Assembly (NCBI GenBank): GCA_947462335.1 | Contig: OX381720.1 | Coordinates: 41,771,152-41,835,151, forward strand | Source of the DNA: Harmothoe impar | Taxonomy: Eukaryota; Annelida; Polychaeta; Phyllodocida; Polynoidae | Direction: 5' to 3' | DNA: 64,000 nucleotides | Shown here: positions 37,107 through 46,722 of the stretch, piece after piece | Layout: the number at the start of each line of letters is the position of its first letter | How positions within the stretch are numbered: position 1 is the first letter of the stretch | The notes under the pieces: generated by a model | What the model was told of the DNA's origin: nothing | Seen by the model: only the letters and a program-made list of their open reading frames with translations | The model's database searches: none | Position numbers and translations under genes: made by a program

Positions 37107-37516
37107 GCCTAATCAGATGATGCGCGTTCACTGAGCAGTCCGTTTGAGGTGTCGTCATTATCTAATCAGTACGCTGCTGTGGAATGTAGAGCAGTGCTGA
37201 TTACATAAGCCGCCATGCTCATGTCCCCAAACACGTACCTTTTTGTTAGAATACGGACACTGAACTCAAGGACGCCTTTTCTGGGTAAAACATAAACTTA
37301 ACGAAAACGGTGTAAAAATATGAAAATTTCTTCACAATTGCATAGAAGACATAGGGTCGGTCCATACTAGTACTCCCTATCAGTGTGTAGAAACGGTGTT
37401 GTCTCTTCACACTGACAATTCACTCTGTGCATTGTGGGTAGCTAACCGCTAGTGGTTAATGGTATGCAGAGATTCCTGGGCCAACCCCCTCCCCCAAATT
37501 ACAACTTGCCCTCTAT

Positions 37517-37746
37517 GTATGTGCCCCTACATGGGTACCCGATTTTTTTACCGTGTCGCCATGTCGATTTTTAGCAAAAGGGCCATGTCGATGTGTCGAT
37601 TTTTATCCCATACCATTAGTATACGCTCTACTGCATGTGCCCATGTCCGTCGATTTTTAAAAGGGCCGTGTCGCTCGTGTTGATTTTTAAAATGGCCGTG
37701 TCGCCGTGTCGCCCGTGTCGATTTTTACCCATGTAGAGGCACATGT
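37517..37746. mobile_element. TGTCGATTTTTA MITE-like element, copy 2
   Basis: Same ends with one change (TGTGCCCCTACATGGGTACC) and at least five GTGTCGATTTTTA-type words. Confidence 0.75.
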
Positions 37747-38142
37747 ATTTCCAATACCTGGTACATATGTACAGGTTGTCAATAGCCACTCTACTCTACC
37801 TCACCCCTCACCCTATTCACTGGGCTGTATCACTGCTGAGTATGCTACTCTGAAACTGAAGGTTAGGGGCCGTCCATAAATGAGGTCATGCTTTTTTGGA
37901 CCATTTTTGACCCCCCCTCCCCCTCTGGTCATGTTTTGTCATGCAACCCTTGACCCCCCTTGAAAATATGACGTCACACAGAGTGGACCCCCCCCCCCCC
38001 CCTGCGTAAAAACAGTAGGCCTACATTAGCAAAGGTTCACAACACAGGGAAGGCACCTCCCAGTCAGCATTGGTCCCTGGGGCGCAGCTAACCGATTGCT
38101 GCGGCCACTGTAGTCCCCGGGACTATGTGCCGGCGCGCGCGT

Positions 38143-38355
38143 AATTAACTCAACACGTTAACTTAAATGGGATTAATTTATTCAGATTTATATAAGTCCT
38201 AGTGGACGCGAGTATGATAAGATATTACATAAATTAGGCGCGTAGGCATACATAGGCTGCATATTAAAGATGCAGTTATCACATGATATGGTGAAAGAGA
38301 ACACAATGTCAAATGTCAAGTATGGCAGTATGGGATCTATGACCCATTATAGTCC
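38143..38355 (-). repeat. split direct repeat B2 of the DIRS-like element
   Basis: Outer 3' repeat. The flanking host sequence is GCGCGCGT on this side and TACGCGTC on the other, with no target duplication beyond the shared AATT. Confidence 0.9.
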
Positions 38356-38411
38356 TTAGTAGAGTCAAATCATATCAATATCAATATTGAGTTTAGGGTG
38401 GGTGGGTGTGG

Positions 38412-38624
38412 TTTTCGTACTCCTTGTCCTTCCGCTGCCGTTTTGAATGTGGCGGTTTGCGCGGCGTTGCTAGAGACGCACTTTTTGCGCATGGGCAGTA
38501 GGGTTTGCGCACACTTCCGGTGGGTGAGTCCAAGTTAGTTGGAAGGATCCATTATAGTTTTCCCGCCGGGGGTGGCAGGTAACGAGGTAAATTATATTTA
38601 ATTTCTAAACAATTAAGCCCAATT
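38412..38624 (-). repeat. split direct repeat A2 of the DIRS-like element
   Basis: Second copy of repeat A, next to B1 and sharing its terminal AATT (38,621-38,624) with it. Confidence 0.9.
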
Positions 38625-38833
38625 AACTCAACACGTTAACTTAAATGGGATTAATTTATTCAGATTTATATAAGTCCTAGTGGACGCGAGTATGATAAGA
38701 TATTACATAAATTAGGCGCGTAGGCATACATAGGCTGCATATTAAAGATGCAGTTATCACATGATATGGTGAAAGAGAACACAATGTCAAATGTCAAGTA
38801 TGGCAGTATGGGATCTATGACCCATTATAGTCC
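38621..38833 (-). repeat. split direct repeat B1 of the DIRS-like element
   Basis: 213 bases, appears identical to 38,143-38,355. It overlaps the last codons of the recombinase ORF. Confidence 0.9.
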
Positions 38834-39751
38834 AAATGCCATCGCAAGATGGCGTGGGGCAGTAGAGAACACTTCCTTAGGAACATACTTGTACACTGCG
38901 TCGCTGCGCCAAGTACCTTGGCGCTTCACATCCTCCAGGTTGCATCCCATCCTAGCACATGTGTGCGCTGAGCCGCGCCTGAGGTCATGAATTGTCACAG
39001 TGTCCGGGGACGGGTGTCCAGCAGTCTGGAGCCCTGCCTGCATTATGGCAGTGAGCCCGGCTGCAGATAGGGGGCGCCCTGTCGGCAACATGAAGGCCGG
39101 GGCTGATCCTGGGGCAGGAACCTGGGAGGCATATCTGTCCCAAGTCCCCACCGGACACAGCCAGGTCCCCACAACCGGGATGTGCAGGGTCACGCCTGAT
39201 CCGGGGCGTATGGTCTTAGAGGACTTGATTGTTATAGCCAGCCCATGGGCTGTACGGCGTATATCATCACGACGCAGGGTATGTGGCCCCCCGTTCGGGT
39301 AACCAGGGGGCGCCACCAGGTTAGATTGTCTTAACATACAATAATATCCAATGAGAATGGCTGCCCGGGCTGTCAGGCCAGTGCCGCCGGGCTTGAGTGT
39401 ATACAGGCATATTGTTTTAATTTCAGTGGGGGTAAGTCCCAGGCGCGTAGTTGGGGGCCGGTCCACAGTTCTTGCCGCCCCTTTGACTATTGCTGCTACA
39501 ATTGGGTGGAGGAAAGGTGAGTGGTCCCCACCCATCTCCAATACCCACGCCTTGGCCCCACTTAGGTAGTTCTTAATTGATCCAGGGACGAATCGTGTCG
39601 CCAAATGGGCGGTGTAAAGCGCCACGTCGTAGATGGATGGGTTGTAGTAGTTGAATCTCTCTTTCAGGGCGAACCTCACGTAGGAAGCAGCCTGGTTAAG
39701 CTTGTTCCTGGCTGTCCCTTTAGCATTAGCGGCAGCATAGAGGTCACGCAT
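38825..39751 (-). CDS. DIRS-like tyrosine recombinase (integrase)
   Basis: 308 residues. The N-terminal SAM-like core-binding region is at about 1-100. Catalytic residues appear in order: Arg141 in YYCMLRQSN, Lys in IKSSKT (about 177-180), His255 and Arg258 in IHDLRRG, Trp281 in QGTWRSD, and the nucleophile Tyr287 or Tyr289 in VYKYVP. It would insert the circular copy of the element by strand exchange. The ORF begins 32 bases after the RT stop, and its last 9 bases lie in repeat B1. Confidence 0.93.
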   Translation of the reverse strand: MRDLYAAANAKGTARNKLNQAASYVRFALKERFNYYNPSIYDVALYTAHLATRFVPGSIKNYLSGAKAWVLEMGGDHSPFLHPIVAAIVKGAARTVDRPPTTRLGLTPTEIKTICLYTLKPGGTGLTARAAILIGYYCMLRQSNLVAPPGYPNGGPHTLRRDDIRRTAHGLAITIKSSKTIRPGSGVTLHIPVVGTWLCPVGTWDRYASQVPAPGSAPAFMLPTGRPLSAAGLTAIMQAGLQTAGHPSPDTVTIHDLRRGSAHTCARMGCNLEDVKRQGTWRSDAVYKYVPKEVFSTAPRHLAMAFGL

Positions 39752-39783
39752 GTATGTATAAAGGGCGGGTGAAGTTCCTGAAA

Positions 39784-41976
39784 TTAGAGGGATTTTTCTA
39801 GAATATCTGCGGGCATTTCTACTATGATCTCTTTAAGGCCAAGGGCGCGTGTCATTTCCGCGGCCTTGACCTTCATCTGGTTGGAGGTGTGCCGCCGGGA
39901 GAGTGCATCAGCCAGGATGAGGTCAACTCCCCTCTTATGCGCCACCTTTATAATGACGTCACTAGCCAGAGCCGTATACCACATTTCCCTGGCGCAGGCG
40001 GCCAGAATGTCGTCGGTTGCTCTGCCTGACTGTAGTACTTGTGCGCTAGCTATGTTGTCAGTATTTACTAGCACTATGCTACCCGCGTGTGAGGGGCGGA
40101 TGAGTGTCTTGAGTGCCAGTATCAAGTTCATTGCCTCCAGGTGTGCAATATTATCAGTCATGTTGATAATTTCTTGCGGGTAGATTGTGGAGTAGAATTC
40201 CGTGTCGCTGTAGGCGCCTCCTGCAGTCATGCAGCTGTCGCATTCGAAAGTGACAACGTGTCTAGGGGGGTCAATCATGTAGACGCCGTTAGTAGCAGTG
40301 GCAAAGTTCATAAACCAGCTGACGTCTCTTTTGAATTGGTCTGTGATGTAGACTGGCTGCCCTTCGGGGGTGGATCTTAGTGCCTTCAGGATGCCTGCTA
40401 TAAATCGTCTGCCTTCGGGTATGCAGCTTATGATGTGCTGCAATTTTCCTACCAGGCTCTGCACCTTCTTTTTAGGTGACCACTTCTTTGGGAGCCACTT
40501 CCTGCATTCAGCTACCACTTCCGTCAATTTTGGTTGTGGTATAGTAACCATCATTGTCTGCGTGTCTATCATTAGACCAAGGAACTCGAGGTTCGTGGTT
40601 GGAGGGACATTCTTATCCGGTGCTAGTTGCACTCCCAGATCCTGGCATATTTCATGCAGTCTCTCGTACGCCTTCATGGCTTGGGCGTATGTCGCGGCCA
40701 CGCCGCAAAAATCATCGACGTATACGACCGAGTGGTGACCTTCTCGGTGGAGGAGGTGGGTAACCGCTGATGTCGTGCGTTGGCATGCAGAGCTGGAGGT
40801 TCTGCACCCGAAGCTTGGTGACAGCTCTACATAATACGCCTCCTTGTGGCATATGCCCAGGAGTGGCATATCAATTGGATCCAGGCGTAGCTGGCGGTAG
40901 GCACGGCTCATGTCCGTTTTCCAAAGATACGCCTCTTTTCCGTGTTGCTTGACCGTATCTGTGATGTCTCTGACCGTTGGGAGATTGTAGACGGCCGATT
41001 TACCCAAATATTCCCCTTTTGGGATACCCTCGTTGACGCTGTGGTTGGGAGGGTAGGAGAGGTCAACTATTATACGGAGCTTCTCTGAGTCTTTCTTTGG
41101 CTGTGTGAGGATAGGCGAGGTTTTGAACCAGGGGTGAAAGGGGGGCGTGGTGAAAGGCCCAAGTAGTGTGCCCTCACTCAGCTCCTTTGCTATAAATATG
41201 TCTATCTGCTCCATGTCATGCTTGGTTGTGGCATGGTTTTCCAGCGTGGGGGTAGGTGGTTCCACGCTGGTGTAGTTTGTAGGCCAGCCGTATGCTAAGT
41301 GATCAACTAGGCCTACATCACCAAGGTGATGCTCGATTTTTCTCCAAGCAGGGATCTTTAGGGCAGATTGTAGCTCTATCCGGGAGTGGATACAGTTAGG
41401 GAGTCCTGTGCTACGCACAGTGTTGTACAGGCGTTTGTATTTGCTGAACTTGCCCCAATCCCCCACTGCTGTGGGCCATGTTTCAAGTCTATGCTGGCGT
41501 AAGTCGTGGGGGGTGATGCCCTCTGGTAGTTGAGGGGTGGTGTCAGCTGGGGGCGCACTCCCCGCTAGGGCAGGGGCGGGCCGCTGGTAGGCTTTGTTGT
41601 CGTCTGCTAGGGCAGTCGGTGGGCGTATATTGCGCGTGGGCGTATGCCGTACGCCCTGTGCCTTAGGAGGCGTATAGTCAGGGCATGCCACCGGGGTCGG
41701 GTGGGTAGTTGTGCAGTCGCGCGTGGTGGCTATGGCTGGACCACGTGCTTTTCCATTGTTATTGTTTACATCCAAAGTGGGCGGGGCTAGCGCCGCGCCA
41801 CGTGGTGAGGGAGTGTTATTGTTTACGTCTATAGCGCCAGCTGGGGCGTTGTTGCTGCGTACTAGTGGGTCAGCTGAGGTAGAGAGTGTGTTGGTGGGTT
41901 TATGACAGTTTGGGGCCGTTGTTAGCGGTGGGAGGGCTAAACAGTCTAGGGACGTGTTTGTTGCTAGAGGCTCCAA
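39784..41976 (-). CDS. DIRS-like reverse transcriptase and RNase H
   Basis: 730 residues. A low-complexity Asn/Pro/Ala-rich start (1-150) is followed by reverse transcriptase at about 285-470: motif A WKTDMSRAYRQL (Asp near 355) and the YVDD catalytic box (419-422, within VVYVDDFCG). A thumb region with LVGKLQHI follows. RNase H runs from about 575 to 720, with its acidic residues in FECDSCMTAGG, HLEAMN, VNTDN and LADALSRR. The protein copies the element's RNA into DNA. No aspartic protease or DDE integrase is present, consistent with the DIRS order. The first ATG may not be the true start. Confidence 0.93.
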   Translation of the reverse strand: MEPLATNTSLDCLALPPLTTAPNCHKPTNTLSTSADPLVRSNNAPAGAIDVNNNTPSPRGAALAPPTLDVNNNNGKARGPAIATTRDCTTTHPTPVACPDYTPPKAQGVRHTPTRNIRPPTALADDNKAYQRPAPALAGSAPPADTTPQLPEGITPHDLRQHRLETWPTAVGDWGKFSKYKRLYNTVRSTGLPNCIHSRIELQSALKIPAWRKIEHHLGDVGLVDHLAYGWPTNYTSVEPPTPTLENHATTKHDMEQIDIFIAKELSEGTLLGPFTTPPFHPWFKTSPILTQPKKDSEKLRIIVDLSYPPNHSVNEGIPKGEYLGKSAVYNLPTVRDITDTVKQHGKEAYLWKTDMSRAYRQLRLDPIDMPLLGICHKEAYYVELSPSFGCRTSSSACQRTTSAVTHLLHREGHHSVVYVDDFCGVAATYAQAMKAYERLHEICQDLGVQLAPDKNVPPTTNLEFLGLMIDTQTMMVTIPQPKLTEVVAECRKWLPKKWSPKKKVQSLVGKLQHIISCIPEGRRFIAGILKALRSTPEGQPVYITDQFKRDVSWFMNFATATNGVYMIDPPRHVVTFECDSCMTAGGAYSDTEFYSTIYPQEIINMTDNIAHLEAMNLILALKTLIRPSHAGSIVLVNTDNIASAQVLQSGRATDDILAACAREMWYTALASDVIIKVAHKRGVDLILADALSRRHTSNQMKVKAAEMTRALGLKEIIVEMPADILEKSL

Positions 41977-42032
41977 GTGGCGTATGGCTGGTGGTTTTAT
42001 ACGCCTCTCCCGTGCTGTCGGGCTTCGATCTT

Positions 42033-43733
42033 TTAGCCCGTGCTTTGCCGAAAATTCTCGGGCTGATCGTTGGTATCCGTCTGCGTCTCCTGGGCTGCTC
42101 CATTCCTACATGTGGCGTATGAGTGGCGATGGATTCGGCCGGAGGAATCAAAACACACATCACACCCATGGACCATTTTTTCACCGTTGTGTATATGGTT
42201 AGCTTGTTTGGTGCAGTTCCCCTGGAGGAAGTCCGGGCAGAAAACGCCCTCTCTAAGCTGGCGCTTTACCTTCCTTTTCTTGGAGTTGGGCGGGCCGGAG
42301 GGCGTTGCGGCTACAGTGGCGTTGTCGTTAGGACGTCGCGCTACGTAATTCCGTTCCAGCTGTATTTTACCCACATTGGACCAGCCGCCTGAGATGGCGC
42401 CTGTGACCACGCCTGTCATCATCTGCTCTGACCAGCGGCGCACCGGCTTCCAGTGATGAGATCTAGCGTCAAATAGGATATCCTCCAGGTGATCCAAGAG
42501 GCTAGTCTCGTCATGGGTCACCTGGTGTTCATCCTTACGCATTTGTAGAATTGCCCAGCAGTATTCGGGGAGAGTGGCCTCTCCAATGGCGGTTTTGGAC
42601 TGGGCATCACCCCTAAATATGTATTGGTTAGGGTGGGTTCGACCATTACCTGGTTTGTAGCGAAGCTGAAGGGCGGTGGCGTTCAGGATTTGCTGTAATT
42701 CCTCCTCCGGGTTGCGATAATCCGATGGGTGCACGCCAGTGAGGGCGTGCTGGTGCTGGGTCAAGGTAGCCAGCGGGTCACTGAATGCCGGCCTTATGTA
42801 GGCGGGATGTTGACGCGCCGGGTTGTTTAGCGGTGGCGCGGTGTGCCGCGCGTGGCTCTGTGCGTAATCCACATACGCGCTGCGGTGTTGCGGGGCGGCA
42901 GGGCCGCGCGGCATCTGGGCGGCGTACGCATGCTGGGGGGCGTATGCCGCGTGCTGCAGCAGGTGAGAGTGTGGGTGGGCAGGCGGCATTGGTATCCCTC
43001 CAGGGTATGCCGCCCCACCGGGCCACGGTTGCTGGTGGGCTCCCGCGCGGGCCGCGGGTGGCGGGGCGTAGGCCGCGTGAGCCGCGGGTGGCGGGGCGTA
43101 GGGGAGGCCGCTCCCGGGGGCTGGCAGCTGCTGGATTGTCGTCTGCCGCTGGCCGGCCTGGCCCAGTGCGGCAGGGGGTTGATGACGCCCTGCGGGGGCT
43201 GCGCCGGCGGGAAGGTGGGCGGGCGTTACCGGGGCTTTTGCCGCTCCTTGTAGTAGTAGCTGGCGTATCCCCTGTATCTCGGTGCCGAGGGAGCCGACGT
43301 CTGCCTTTATGCCCGCTATGGCGGACTCTTGAGTGTCAAGGCGCGTGGGCTTCTTCCGGGGCTTCTTCTGCGGCTCTACCTGGGGGAGGGCCTGGAGAGC
43401 GTCCAGGGTTTCACGATTCTCTGCGATAGATGCTGCCTCCTGGCGGTTTCGCTCCAAAGCCTCGGCCAGGAGCTCCTGCTGCGCGGCCTGTTGAGCTACC
43501 ATCCGTTCCCGGTCGGCCTCATCCATGTACGCCTCTGACGACGCCTCAATATCCGCCAGTGTGGCGTCTGATTGGGGCATGAGGGTGAATGGGGTCGACT
43601 GGGTTGCAGTTTGGAGGAGCCGGCCGTGGGCATCCATGCGTGCAGCATCGAGCAGTCGGAACTGCTGGGCGGCCATGCGGTGGGCATCGTCCACGTAGTG
43701 GTCGTCCTGGTAGGGGAGTAGGTGGTTGGCCAT
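42033..43733 (-). CDS. DIRS-like element gag-like protein
   Basis: 566 residues, first ORF of the element, starting 73 bases inside repeat A1. Residues about 70-120 are a Gln/Glu/Ala-rich helix likely to form a coiled coil. About 160-310 is a Pro/Ala/His-rich low-complexity region. The C-terminal part has a Cys/His cluster (FCPDFLQGNCTKQANHIH, then GCDVCFDSSGRIH) resembling a zinc-binding nucleic-acid module. The position and the Cys/His cluster indicate a gag-type structural protein; the sequence alone gives no firm family. It ends 56 bases before the RT start codon, in a different frame. Confidence 0.8.
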   Translation of the reverse strand: MANHLLPYQDDHYVDDAHRMAAQQFRLLDAARMDAHGRLLQTATQSTPFTLMPQSDATLADIEASSEAYMDEADRERMVAQQAAQQELLAEALERNRQEAASIAENRETLDALQALPQVEPQKKPRKKPTRLDTQESAIAGIKADVGSLGTEIQGIRQLLLQGAAKAPVTPAHLPAGAAPAGRHQPPAALGQAGQRQTTIQQLPAPGSGLPYAPPPAAHAAYAPPPAARAGAHQQPWPGGAAYPGGIPMPPAHPHSHLLQHAAYAPQHAYAAQMPRGPAAPQHRSAYVDYAQSHARHTAPPLNNPARQHPAYIRPAFSDPLATLTQHQHALTGVHPSDYRNPEEELQQILNATALQLRYKPGNGRTHPNQYIFRGDAQSKTAIGEATLPEYCWAILQMRKDEHQVTHDETSLLDHLEDILFDARSHHWKPVRRWSEQMMTGVVTGAISGGWSNVGKIQLERNYVARRPNDNATVAATPSGPPNSKKRKVKRQLREGVFCPDFLQGNCTKQANHIHNGEKMVHGCDVCFDSSGRIHRHSYATCRNGAAQETQTDTNDQPENFRQSTG

Positions 43734-43806
43734 AACACAGTTTTTTACTCACAATATGTAGAGCGGTGTGTAGCCAGTAGCTGAGCGGGGCTAGGGCGCC
43801 GCTGTT

Positions 43807-44019
43807 TTTTCGTACTCCTTGTCCTTCCGCTGCCGTTTTGAATGTGGCGGTTTGCGCGGCGTTGCTAGAGACGCACTTTTTGCGCATGGGCAGTAGGGTT
43901 TGCGCACACTTCCGGTGGGTGAGTCCAAGTTAGTTGGAAGGATCCATTATAGTTTTCCCGCCGGGGGTGGCAGGTAACGAGGTAAATTATATTTAATTTC
44001 TAAACAATTAAGCCCAATT
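43807..44019 (-). repeat. split direct repeat A1 of the DIRS-like element
   Basis: 213 bases at the element's 5' end, matched base for base by eye with 38,412-38,624. It probably holds the promoter, as it lies directly upstream of gag. It ends in AATT at the outer border. Confidence 0.9.
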
Positions 44020-46056
44020 TACGCGTCTGCCACTGGCGTCCTCGCGCCTATGCCCCCCCCCTGCCCCCTGCTGCCCCCCTCCCCCTGGCCTTACACACAC
44101 CCCTGTATGCGGCTGGCTCTACTGGACTGGATATGGACTGTAACTATAAATAGTCCCCAGGACTACGTCTGTAGTCCCTAGGACTATGTCTGCAGTCCCC
44201 AGGACTATGATTATAGTCCCCAGGACTACCATTGTAGTCCTCAGGACTATAACTTAGTTTAGAGCTACTTACTGCCCCCCCTCAGCCTATCATATAGGGC
44301 CTATGCCTGCGCTTGACTGAATTCTAAAAGTAGTGAGTTGCATAAAATTTCAATTTTGAGTAAAAAAGAAAAAATCTTGTATAGCCATATCGAGCATTGT
44401 GACAGCTTTTCAGATCTGTTTGATTCATCTTCCTATCACTCATAGGTCCGGAGAAATCATGATGGACGTATCAAATCTTGGGGGCTATTCAGGCAGTGCT
44501 TAAGCTGAATGCATTTCTGTGATGTAAAACAGACCAATATCAAGGCTGCCATTTCTTCATATTTTTGAATGAAATCTTTTACACATAATGGGCTCCACAA
44601 GTTCACCTTGTCCTGTAATCACCACATGACCTCTGACCTACTTATGATGGTTTTTATTATTTTGTTTACATCATTTATGAACTTGCTTCAAACACTTGTG
44701 CATCATTAATAGATGATCTTTTCATATCACATCTAGGCCTTACATAAGATGGAATATTTATCAGTGACCCTTGACCTAGTTTTTATATAACCCATCTTGA
44801 TTTCGATAGTGCACTGCTCCAAGTGCCTATGCAATTCCACAAAACAGGTCAGGGAGGGGTTGGGCCCGGCCAGATATAGCTGGATTTCACATATGTGATC
44901 AATAACACAATAACCAACATCCCATTGGGTACAATCTTCAACAATCTATAATTATTCACCATTATTTCAAGTGATACATGTGAAAAAAACCTTTCAGTGT
45001 ACACTGGTCCAAGAATACTTAACTTTCTCCCAGAATGACTGTATTCATAGTGACCGCCATTCTCTTGTGGTTAAAATGAGGTGCTGGCCATTTTTGTAAG
45101 TGAAAAATTGAGGTCAACAGAGTGCTTAGAGTGGAGGGTCCCTGTAAGGCCACTTCTAGAAAGACCTAAGATTGGGTCACAGAAACATGCGGACGCCAGT
45201 GACAGCAGTACAAGCGGGATATGCAACTCCCTACTTTTACTAAAAGTAGCAAACAATAGTCCTGGGGACTAAATATGTAGTCCCCAGGACTACGGAGGAA
45301 GTCCTTAGGACTATAACCTTTAAACTTGTAGTCCTGGGGACTAATAAAATGATAGTCCTGAGGACTACAGGCATAGTGCTGGGGACTACTTTGGCCAGCT
45401 GTATAGTCTTAAGGACTACAGGCACAGGGCTACATAGTCCTGGGGACTACAGACATAGTCCTGGGGACTAAAGACATCCAAAATGTAGTCCTTAGGACTA
45501 CAATTGTGGTCCCCAGGACTATGTTGTAGTCTTCAGGACTATAATTATTTAATGTGCAGTCCTGGGGACTAATAAAATGGTAGTCCTGGGGACCATAAGC
45601 ATAGTCCCCAGGACTACAGTGACAGGCCTACATAGTCCTGGGGACTACAGATACAGTCCTCGGGACTAAATACTTTCAATATGTAGTCCTGAGGACTATG
45701 CCTCTATAGTCCGCAGCACTATGTAGGCCTGTCTTAGCTACCTTTTGGGTAGAAGCAGTCTTGGGTAGTCCCTAGGACTATACACATAGTCCCCAGGACT
45801 ACACCTGTAGTCTCCAGAACTACACCCCTAGTCCTCAGGACTACACCTGTAGTCCTCAGGACTGTGCAGGCCATACATTCAAATATTGCTGTGCATAATG
45901 GTATATGATCTCAGTTCTAGAAATAATATTAATAGTCTCTAGGACTAGATATATAGTCTCTAGGACTAGATGTATAGTCCTGGGGAATACAAATGTAGTC
46001 CCTAGGACTACACGTACAATCCCCAGGACTATAAATCTAGCCCCCAGGACTATGCA

Positions 46057-46416
46057 ATACCGAGGTTGCAGGTTCCTTAGTAGGGGGCACCATTGCTTGA
46101 TCTGGTAACCGGCGAGATAAGCACTAACACAGCAATCACAATGGGTACAGGCTGTTACATAATGCCCCCTAAGAATTCCGCAGTGAAGGCCAGGGAATTT
46201 TCTCATTGGTTGATAATGCAACCGGCTAGATGCCTATAGGCGTCTAGCCGGTTGGATTATTAACCAATGAGAAAATTCCCTGGGCTTCACTGCAGAATTC
46301 TTAGGGGGCATTATGTAACAGCCTGTACCCATTGTGATTACTGTATCGGTGCTTATATCGCCGGTTACCAGATCAAGCAATGGTGCCCCCTACTAAAAAA
46401 CCTGCAACCTCGGTAT
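46057..46416. mobile_element. near-perfect 360-base palindrome
   Basis: Two arms of about 180 bases meet at CCTATAGG (about 46,236) with essentially no loop. The arms begin ATACCGAGGTTGCAGGTT and end in its complement. They match along their whole length apart from scattered substitutions. Probably a foldback transposon inserted in the TAGTCC array; a C run of about 18 bases follows it. Confidence 0.85.
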
Positions 46417-46562
46417 AGCCCCCCCCCCCCCCCCCCCCACCTCTGGCGGCACCTGCTCCGAGCGGCAGATAAGGGACGCGTAGGGGCCGCGGGCAGGTCC
46501 GCGCGGCGACGTCGTAGTCCTAGGGACTACAGTGGCCGCAGCAATCGGTGAGCTGCCCTTGG

Positions 46563-46722
46563 CGCCCATATGTGTTTTACTTGGGCCAGCTGGGCTTGCC
46601 GATATCTGGGTTATGGGCCTTTTTGCCCAGGGCTACCAGTGGCAGCCCAGATGTGTCAGCCCAGATTCCCAGTGCCCATGGTGGGCAAATCAGCTTGCAC
46701 AAGTATAAAAACACATATGGGC
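46563..46722. mobile_element. small inverted-repeat element
   Basis: The ends are CCCATATGTGTTTTACTT and the complement of AAGTATAAAAACACATATGG. The interior repeats GGGCTGG/CCAGCCC-like words (GGGCCAGCTGGGCTT, CAGCCCAGATG). Non-coding. Confidence 0.65.

Larger units (their letters stand above)
38143..44019 (-). mobile_element. complete DIRS-order retrotransposon, Ngaro/PAT-like
   Basis: A 5.9-kb element read on the minus strand. Order: repeat A1 (44,019-43,807), gag, RT/RNase H, tyrosine recombinase, repeat B1 (38,833-38,621), repeat A2 (38,624-38,412), 56 bases, repeat B2 (38,355-38,143). All four repeats are 213 bases and each pair looks identical by eye. B1 and A2 overlap by AATT. Split direct repeats in the order A1-ORFs-B1-A2-B2 are typical of Ngaro and PAT elements, which integrate with a tyrosine recombinase through a circular intermediate and make no target duplication. 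All three ORFs are intact, so the copy looks young. No methyltransferase or hydrolase ORF, found in some relatives, was seen. It is inserted inside the TAGTCC-word element. Confidence 0.92.
38085..46555. mobile_element. TAGTCC-word inverted-repeat element (host of the DIRS insertion)
   Basis: Terminal inverted repeats of about 42 bases: left at about 38,085-38,127 (includes ACCGATTGCTGCGGCCACTG), right at about 46,514-46,555 (the reverse complement). About 2.6 kb long without the DIRS element. Inside, the palindromic word TAGTCCCCAGGACTA and variants recur dozens of times at 44,150-44,260 and 45,255-46,055. A core of about 0.9 kb (44,320-45,245) is bordered by its own inverted repeat (CTAAAAGTAGTGAGTTGCAT and its near-complement). 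No ORF of its own, so non-autonomous. Confidence 0.75.

Noticed and set aside
42778..43430. Plus-strand and alternative-frame ORFs up to 214 codons opposite the gag gene
   Set aside because: GC-rich shadow frames of gag with low-complexity Gly/Arg composition and no motif.
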